NCBI GenBank assembly: GCA_965112735.1
Contig: OZ218954.1
Coordinates: forward strand, 806,001-870,000
Direction: 5' to 3'
DNA from: Phaeosaccion multiseriatum
Taxonomy: Eukaryota; Ochrophyta, other classes
DNA length: 64,000 nt
This document shows positions 56,886-64,000 of the stretch, piece by piece. Under the pieces are notes generated by a model, which saw only the letters and a program-made list of their open reading frames with translations, was not told the DNA's origin and searched no databases. Every line of letters starts with the position of its first letter. Position 1 is the first letter of the stretch. Both the position numbers and the translations under genes were made by a program.

Positions 56886-59800
56886 ATGAGCGGGTTGCAG
56901 CCGAGGCAGCCGCACGACATCGACGCTCAAGAGGATTTGTCGGGCAGTGGAGGAAAGGGGGAAGCAGAGATTGAGATGTGGAGGTTCGGCAAAGCAAAAG
57001 GCCAGGCCTCTCACCAGGGCTACCACAAAGTTGATCCAGGACAAGGAGACATCAACGGCACCGAGGGGGGGGAGGATGAAGGAGGGCAGGAAGAGATGTT
57101 CTTGAACGGCATTAACCACGTACTTCTGCCTGGGGCTAGGCGACATGACGACGACCCTACTGATGGTAATGATGACTACAGTGGGAGCGACGCTAGCGAT
57201 TTCTACGATTCGGAATTCTACTCCGACTACGATGATGATGAGGACGAGGAGAAGGAGGAGCATGAGGGAAGGAGAAGAAGGAGAAGAGGACGAGGAGGGA
57301 CCGTGGAGGGCAGCAGGAAGAGGAGGTCGACAGTGCTGTCGCCCAACTCCTGTATTGTGGGCAGGCCGCTCGTGTACGTGTGCGCGGTGTGCTCTTCCCT
57401 CACCTCTGTGCTGCTGGGCTACGACGTGGGCTCTATGGCCGGGGCAAGTGAGTCAATACCCTCTCCCCCGCCCTTCTTTCTTTCGCAATTTTCCAGCTCG
57501 TTTCACTCCCTCTTTTCCCCCTTCAACTCGTCAAGTCTTGTGTCCCCACACACACACCCATCCACCCCCTCATCCACCTACCCATTCACTCACTCACCCA
57601 CCCACCAACCCGTTGTCCGTCTTGACACCAGAGATCTACATGCAGCCCACCCTGAAACTGTCCCAGGTGGAGGTGGAGATGGTGGTGGGGTCTCTGAACA
57701 TCATCGCCGCCTTCGGAGCGTTACTGGCGGGCCGTTTCGCGGACCTTATCGGTCGAAAACTCACCATTGCCCTCGCCTGCGCCATCTTTCTGCTCGGGGG
57801 CATCATTTGTACCTTTGCGGGCAGTTTCACCATCATGCTGGTAGGAAGGACCATAACAGGTAGGAAGGGGAGGAAGAGGATGAGGGGGAGGGGGAGAGGG
57901 AGAGGGGAGGGTGAGGGGAGGGGGAGGGGGAAGCCGAGAGGGAGAGGGGAGCGGCGGTGTGAGGGGGAGGGGGAGAGGGGAGAGGGGAGAGGGGAGAGGG
58001 GAGAGGGGAGAGCGGAGAGGGAAGTGGGGGAGGAGAAGGAGGTCCGTCCATCCGCTTCATGTCACCCGCACCGCCCTACCGCACGCACGCACGCTCGCAC
58101 GTACCACCGCAATTCTCTTCAGCTCCCCCCAATAGAGCGACACCCAATGCCTCCCTCCCTCCCTCCCTCCCTCCCTCCCTCCTTCCCTCCTTCCCTCCCT
58201 CCCTCCCTCCCTCCCTCCCTCCCTCCCTCCCTCCCTCCCTCCCTCCCTCCCTCCCTCCCTTCCCGCCGTACACACACACACACAACAACAACAACCAAAG
58301 GCGTGGGGGTGGGCTGTGCCATGGTCATCGCCCCCGTGTACATCACAGAGCTTGCCCCGCCCTCCATCCGAGGCATGCTCGTCAGTCTCACTGACATATC
58401 CATCAACTTGGGCATCCTCCTGGGCTACGCCTCCTCCCTCGCGTGCGACGAGCTCTTCGTCAGCGAGTCTCTCAAGGTTAGACAGAGTCCGCTTGCCTGT
58501 CCGTATGCCTACCTGCCTGTATGTCTGCCTGCCCATATGCCTGCCCATGTACCTGCCTGTCAGCCTGTGTGTAAACGTGAGTGCGTGCGTGCATTTACCC
58601 TTCGTAGACTTACGTAGAGTTTTTGCGAGCCACTCCTCCCTTTTATTCTTCATCTTCTTTCCCTGACCCATGCAATTCTCGTACCTGTCTTTCTGCTGCT
58701 GCTGCTGCTGCTGCTGTTGCTACTGTATCACCAACTTGCCCCCCCTCAGTGGCGCGCCATGCTGGCCATCGGCATGATCCCCCCAACCTTGATCCTCTGT
58801 TGCCTGACGATCATGCCCTCGAGCCCTCGGTGGTTGCTCTCTCAGGGGAGGCGGAAAGAGGTGCGCACGTACGGCCGCGCAAGGCAACAAGACTCGAGAG
58901 CGAGACACGCACGCACCCACGCATGCACTCACGCACTCACTCACTCCCTCCCTACCTCCCTCCCTGCCCTCCCTCTCTGTGGTGGGCTCTTTCTCGACCA
59001 ACCAAACCGCGCATGTTATGTGACTTTGCCAACTGTGACACCCCCTGTTCTGTTGTGTGTACTGTCAGGGCTTCGTGGCCCTTTGGCGTATCTTGGGTGA
59101 CGAGAGGGGCGCTCGGAAAGAAGTTGCCGCCATTTCCAAGTCAATTCGAGACCACGAAAACAGCAGTGGAGGAGGAGGAGGAGGAGGAGGAGGAGGGGTG
59201 TCATGGCTTGATGTGTTGGCCTCGAAAGAGGCCTCCGTCAGAGCGGCGGTGTTGATTGGGGTGGGGCTTGGCTTCTGGCAGCAGGCGTCGGGCAGCGAAG
59301 CAGCGGTCTACTACAGCCCTGAGGTGCTGGAGGATGCGGGGTGGCAGGGGAAGGAGCTGCTGCTGGGGAATATCGCCATCGGGGGCTTCAAGCTTGGGGG
59401 AGAGGTGCGTGAAGCTTCACCTCCCTGCCTGACTGCCTGCCTGCCTGACTGCCTGACTGCCTGACTGACTGTCTGACTGACTGTCTGACTGCCTGCCTGA
59501 CTGCCTGCCTGACTGCCTGCCTGACTGTCTGCCTGACTGCCTGCCTGACTGCCTGCCTGCCTGCCTGACTGCCTGCCTGACTGCCTGCCTGACTGCCTGC
59601 CTGACTGCCTGCCTGACTGCCTGCCTGACTGCCTGCCTGACTGCCTGCCTGACTGCCTGCCTGACTGCTTGCCTGCTCTCCTCTCACCCTGCCCCTGACT
59701 TTCCACCACCGCTCGACGCACTCACTGCGGCACACACGTCACCCTACCCCCATCCACTGCCGTCCCACCCCACCCCATCCGCTGCCATCCCCATAGCTGG

Positions 59801-60022
59801 TGGCCTTCTTTCTTCTGGACCGAATCGGTCGGCGGCCGCTGTTCCTCGCCTCCTCCATGAGCCAAACCGTTGCCCTTGTTGGCATAGGGATGGCCTTCAC
59901 CTTCGAGTGGAGTGCAATGACCACTCTGGTGTGGCTGTGTACCTTCATGCTGTGCTTCTCCGTCGGTTTGGGCCCCGTCAGCTTCGTTGTGGCCTCCGAG
60001 GTAGGAGGAGGATGTGTGCGTC

Positions 60023-60082
<60 letters not shown>

Positions 60083-60950
60083 TTTCTTTGGGGCGTTTCA
60101 GTTTCACTGTTTTGTTGTCCCACGCTCAAGTTTCAGTCTCAATCAAAAAAGTCGAAAAGCAATGTCGAGAAGCGATTTCGATGCTCTTGTCCTTACCCGT
60201 GTGCTTACGGCCCCTCCCTCCCTCCCTCCCTCCCTCCCTCCCTCCCTTCCTTCCTCCCTCCCTCCCTCCCTCCCTCCCTCCCTCCCTCCCTCCCTCCCTC
60301 CCTCCCTCCCTCCCTCCCTCCCTCCCTCCCTCCCTCCCTCTCTCCCTCCCTCCCTCCCTCCCTCCCTCCCTCCCTCCCTCCCTCCCTCCCTCCCTCCCTC
60401 CTTCCCTCCCTCCCTCCCGCCCCCCGTCCCCTCCCACTTCAGATCTTCCCTCTCGCTGTGCGTGGCAAGGCCATGTCTCTGGTCATCTTTGTGAACCGCC
60501 TAATGTCGGGATGCATCGCTCTGAGCTATGAAAGCATCGCCTCCTTCCTCACCCCAGCGGGCTCTTTCTACGTGTTCGCCATTCTATCTCTCTGTAGTGT
60601 GGCATTTTACTACACACAGGTACGAAATGCGTAGCGAAAACGCAAACGTTACATCCCTCAAAGCTAGCGGTGACGTACTGTCGTCTTATTTTTTGTATGT
60701 CAGAAGTGTATCTCTGACTCCCATCCACTGACATCCCCCCCCCCTCCCCTTTTTTCTCCTTCCTTCCATGCAGGTGCCGGAGACGAGGGGCAAGACACTA
60801 GAGCAGATCACACTCGAGTTCGACGCAAGAAGCGGTGCAGCAGTTGGTCATACAGGAGACGGAGGCAAGAGAGGAGGAGGAGGAGGAGAAGAAGAAGAGG
60901 ATGAGATGGCACCCACCTCGTCAGACCCTCCAGGGGTAGCAGTGTTGTGA
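56886..60950 (+). CDS. Sugar transporter, major facilitator superfamily, 8 exons, 656 aa
   Basis: Exons: 56886-57447, 57632-57859, 58301-58476, 58750-58860, 59069-59404, 59797-60000, 60443-60619, 60774-60950 (TGA). Phases agree. Residues 1-160 are a hydrophilic extension, acidic (DDDEDEEKEEHEG) then basic (RRRRRRGRGG). The 12-helix core begins LVYVCAVCSSLTSVLLGYDVGSMAGA, which is the family's GYDxGxxxGA motif, followed by AGRFADLIGRK (G-x-h-x-D-x-x-GR-K), YITELAPPSIRG, PSSPRWLLSQGR, FLLDRIGRRPL, FPLAVRGKAMSL and PETRGKTLEQI (about 600-610), all hallmarks of H+-coupled or facilitative sugar porters. The large loop in exon 5 has a Gly run. The tail includes AAVGHTGDG, a variant of the dispersed motif. 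Substrate is not predictable; plasma or plastid membrane location is unknown. Confidence 0.92.
58151..58262. repeat. (CCCT)n array in transporter intron 2
   Basis: CCCT units on the sense strand, shortly before the exon 3 acceptor (CAACAACCAAAG). Confidence 0.93.
59422..59680. repeat. (CTGCCTGA)n minisatellite in transporter intron 5
   Basis: About 30 units of CTGCCTGA with CTGACTGT and CTGCCTGC variants, filling most of the intron. Confidence 0.93.
60022..60079. repeat. (TG)n microsatellite in transporter intron 6
   Basis: TG dinucleotide run at the 5' end of the intron, followed by GTTTCAGTTTCAC (GAAACT family). Confidence 0.93.
60210..60420. repeat. (CCCT)n array in transporter intron 6
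   Basis: About 210 bp of CCCT just upstream of the exon 7 acceptor (CCCACTTCAG), acting as a very long pyrimidine tract. Confidence 0.93.
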
Positions 60951-62435
60951 GACAGCTGCAGCAGTAGCAGCAGGGGCGGCAGTGGGAGGGAAAGGCCTTG
61001 AGGACGCTCGGCAGCAGCAGTTGGTGATACTGAGCAGCCCGGACAGCCACGGGACGAAAGACGCCTTCTTGCGGTGATGTGAAACTGAAACTGTCCGTCG
61101 AAGTGCTCGACTTGCTTCTCACCGCACCGTGTGCCATTCTGCTCCTCTGCCGAGCTTGTCATATGCTTTCTCATCTGCTTTCTCATCGAGCTTCTATAGC
61201 GAGCTTCTGTTGTCGTCTGGCCGTTTGCTGCCCTCCATTGTCGCTGCTGCTCTGCCTGAGCACAAGATGAGGCACAATGCGGCCCACCGGACATATCCGA
61301 GGCCATTTGGAGGTATATGGGCGGCATTTGGGAGGCATATGGCTGAGAAGTCATTACGGGAGCCCGGCACAGCGCATCTCGCCCTCACTTCGGCGGCGGA
61401 GGGGGGCGGAGGGGGGGGTGGAGTTTAGAAGGCCTAGTACGTCTCTCTTCTCTCTCTGTGGAAGGAAGAGGGAGGAGAAGGGACGTTCTGTCTCTGTTGG
61501 AAGAGGGAGTAGATGGTCCCCCATGGTAGGGAGGAGGAGAAGGGCCATCTTGCATTCTTTTGGACGGCAAAGGGCTTACTTTGTGTAGGTGGGTCGTTGC
61601 TGGCATGGAACGAGACTTACTGATGTAAAAGCATCAAACAGCCAAACACACACCCACCCCACCCCACCCCACCCCACCCCGACACAAGACGAACGTCGGG
61701 TGGAGGAAGGGCAAGGAGCATGGGAAGGAGCAGGCGGGTGCGGGTGCTGTTTATTGATCTGTCTGGCTGCTCGGGGGGGGGGGGCCTTCTTGCTAGGGCC
61801 TTGGGGGGGGATGCGCTACTTCGAGACTGTCGGGGCCTTCTATTGGCTTAGGATACGCTTGACGTGGGCCTTCCCTTGGCCCGTGGTGTTTTTCGATGTG
61901 GTTGGGGGGTCTTCGTTGGGTCTTCGGTGGGAGAGTTGGGGTGGTCTACACTCACTTCCAGAGGCGTTGAGACGCGTGTGACTCGGCAGGGCTCACAGGG
62001 CTGCAGCAGGGGGCTGTATGACCAACTGGCTTGGCAAACCAGGCGGAGCTTTTGAGAAGGTAGTTGATGATGAAGCGCATCGATATCGTTTCTCGATATC
62101 ATTGGTCTGGGCCAATGAGACTGAAACTGAAATCGGGTCCGGTCCGGCGGCCCCGTTTTACCCTCCACCGCTAGCTTGTTGGTGTGGTAACGGGCACACA
62201 GGGACTGGTTGTATGTACGGACATTGTATTGAAATTGATCGAGTGTATTTACATTGGAACAGGAACGTACCGTTCCACACGACGTAACTGTCACCCAAAC
62301 ATCCTACATCTCCTACAGAAGGTCTCTCTCTCTGTGTGCGTGTGTGTGAGCGTCCCAAAGCCCCTCTGCTGGCTCCTCCTTCTCCTCTTCCTGCCCCCCC
62401 CCCCCCGCCCCCCCTCCTCCTCGTTCTCATTCGGG
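60951..62435. other. Convergent spacer between transporter and AAA ATPase gene
   Basis: No gene recognised. Contains motif copies (GCAGCAGTTGGTGATACTG at 61012-61030; TGTATGACCAACTGGC at 62015-62030), GAAACTGAAACTG at 61080-61092 and 62121-62130, GGCATTTGGGAGGCATATGG near 61322-61341, a CACCC run (61655-61680) and C/G homopolymers. Confidence 0.6.
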
Positions 62436-63747
62436 CTAAGCCATCTCCTCCGTCTCCTCCTCCTCTTCCTCCTCGTCGTCCTCCTCCTCGTCCTCCTCGT
62501 CCTCCCCTTCCTCCTCCTCCTCCTCCTGCCCCTCTCCCTCCGAGGGTGGGTGAGAATGCGACGCAAGCGGGCCCATATCCGCCGGCACCCCAGCCATGAG
62601 GAAATCGTACGCAGTGTCGATGTCCTGCCTACAGTAAGTCAGTAGAGCATCATGCAGGCAGGTACCACACGCAAATAGACACACGAAGCCCCAGACAGCA
62701 CGCACGCACACGCACACACACACGCACACACGCGCCCACGCACGCGCACCATCACGTAGGGTTGGCAACCAAAAGGGCGAGGGACAGGGACCAAGTGTGG
62801 GGAGAAGCGTGTAGTGCTAGTTTCAGTTTTAGTTATGGACCTCGATGGGGAGGCGGGCAGAGCAGAGTAGTTAGGTGGGCGGGTAGCCCCCCGCCAACCG
62901 GCGTTTGCAGCTAGGGAGGAGCCAAAAGTTGGACTGCTAAATGGCAGTGGACGTACTCCCTACCCCAAACACCGTAATGGGATGCTGCCTTCCCCACACA
63001 TGCCCCCACGCACACACCCACTCACGCACCCACGCACCTGCTCATGCTGCGCAGCGTGATGGTTTCCGTATCGAGGTGGTCGAGGTCGTGGTTGGAGTAG
63101 AGAGACCTCACTGGTCCCATTGCAGCCTCCTTCAGCAGCGACTCAATGTCACTCCCAGACCTGAGGGGTGAGAGTGCGGAGGGAGGGAGGGAGGGATGGA
63201 GGGGGGGAGGGAGAAGGGAGGGGGGCAGAGAGGGAGAGGTGGAGGGAGAGAGTCAGAGAGAGAGAGAGGGATAGATAGAAAGAGAGGGAGAGAGTGAAAC
63301 AGTCCAGCAGTGGGCATAGGGCAGTGGGCAGTGTGGGGGGATGAGGACCGCCATCGCGAGTCAGAGCGGCATGTTGTGGTTGCGGCCACGTGCCTGTTGT
63401 GATGTTGCGGTATTTTGGTGGCCCGGCTGGGATGGACCATATTCTCGAACAGTAGCTTCACTCACCATCCTTCCGTTCGATCGGCGATGTCGAAGAAGTC
63501 CTTGGCACACAGTGAGTGCTCCACCTGCCTGCAGAAGTGTCTGGCAAGGAGGCGCCTCTCCGCTCCGTCCGGAGCCTTGACGTAGATGCGAGCGTGAAAC
63601 CGACGCAACAGAGCGCCGTCTACGTCCTCCATTCTATTGGTGGCCGCTACCACAGACACTTGCTCCGGCCAGGAGGAGAGGTCCGTGAGGAGGAGAAGTA
63701 GCTCGGCCAGCAGGCGGCGGCTCTGTGTGTCTTCGCTTGAGTCTCCT
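62436..63747 (-). CDS. AAA ATPase, C-terminal part (katanin/fidgetin/spastin/Vps4 type), gene continues past 64000
   Basis: Three exons seen, 5' to 3': 63747-63466, 63160-63038, 62628-62436 (TAG), phases agreeing; earlier exons lie beyond the window. The visible protein starts within the AAA module: RRLLAELLLLLTDLSS, then VVAATNRMEDVDGALLRRFHARIYV, which holds sensor 1 (Asn in ATNR) and the Arg-finger region, then the small helical domain with ADRTEGWSGSDIESLLKEAA (sensor 2 region) and MGPVRSL. This layout is that of meiotic-clade AAA proteins, which remodel microtubules or ESCRT-III. The usual clade signature RRFxxRIYVPLP is changed to RRFHARIYVKAP. Instead of the conserved C-terminal helix the protein ends in a run of Glu and Asp (EEEEEEGEDEEDEEEDDEE), likely a species-specific tail. 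The intron 63748-64000 holds CA and CCCT-like tracts. Confidence 0.82.
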
Positions 63748-64000
63748 CTGGGCGAGGGAGGGAGGGAGAGGGGGGGAGCGGGGCGGGGTGAAGGGAGCGA
63801 AGTGTGAGGCAGGGCGGGAGGGAAGGCGAAAGGGAGAGCGCGAGGGAGGGCCAGGGTCACTAGTGGAGTGGATTGGTGGCGTGAATGCGTGAGTGAGCAA
63901 GGAAAGCAACAGAAGAGCAACGGAAAGATCTGTCACACACTCACGCATGCACGCACGCACCCACGCACACACACACAGACGCGCACACACACAGACGCAC

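Noticed and set aside
59311-59735. Ser-Gln-Ala-Gly repeat frames on the minus strand
   Set aside because: Reverse translation of the CTGCCTGA minisatellite in a transporter intron.

Overview
The window is nuclear DNA from a photosynthetic stramenopile (ochrophyte) alga. The evidence is: spliced genes (2 to 14 exons, GT-AG introns plus two GC-AG introns); a plastid light-harvesting protein of the chlorophyll a/c (fucoxanthin/violaxanthin) type; and ferredoxin-NADP reductase, MGDG synthase and lipoxygenase precursors that start with a signal peptide ending in a Phe at the cleavage site (GFAP, AAFAPP, DAFLTP), the heterokont bipartite plastid-targeting signature. I cannot name the class or species. 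The DNA is GC-rich and packed with simple repeats, nearly all in introns and spacers. All gene models below were assembled by hand: every listed junction has AG acceptors, GT (or GC) donors and matching codon phase.

Region 1 (1-18.6 kb) is a large inverted duplication. Two class 3 lipase genes, one on the minus strand (237-5892) and one on the plus strand (13305-18570), have the same 14 exons with the same phases, including a 21-nt microexon. They are arranged head to head around a ~7 kb core that holds a single-exon, plastid-targeted lipoxygenase with an SRPBCC and a C2-like domain fused in front (8852-11575) and long GGGA/CCCT, CA/TG and ATC arrays.

Region 2 (18.6-64 kb) has an ankyrin-repeat gene followed by 13 genes whose strand alternates strictly: unknown acidic protein (-), FNR (+), coiled-coil protein (-), HutX-like plastid protein (+), LHC (-), SS-x-x-x-GD repeat protein (+), FAD-dependent amine/amino-acid oxidase (-), RNA polymerase III subunit RPC7 (+), DPH5 (-), MGDG synthase (+), kinetochore Spc25 (-), MFS sugar transporter (+), AAA ATPase (-, runs off the end). 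All six divergent pairs share a short spacer (167-407 bp), so bidirectional promoters are likely. Several convergent spacers contain short AT-rich islands.

Functionally the window is a mix of plastid lipid and light metabolism (two probable plastid lipases, lipoxygenase, MGDG synthase, FNR, LHC) and general cell functions (Pol III transcription, diphthamide synthesis, kinetochore, sugar transport).

The most unusual signal is a family of short dispersed motifs. The best is GCAGCAGTTGGTGATACAGC, found about 20 times. Inside exons it is always read in one frame as A-V-G-D-T-A (or variants). Inside introns it lies mostly in the opposite orientation (TGTATCACCAACTGCTGC), often directly before a 3' splice site. 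Similar behaviour is seen for GAAACT hexamers, CATATGCCTCTAA and CCATCCACTGCC. This suggests an intron- or exon-seeding short element.
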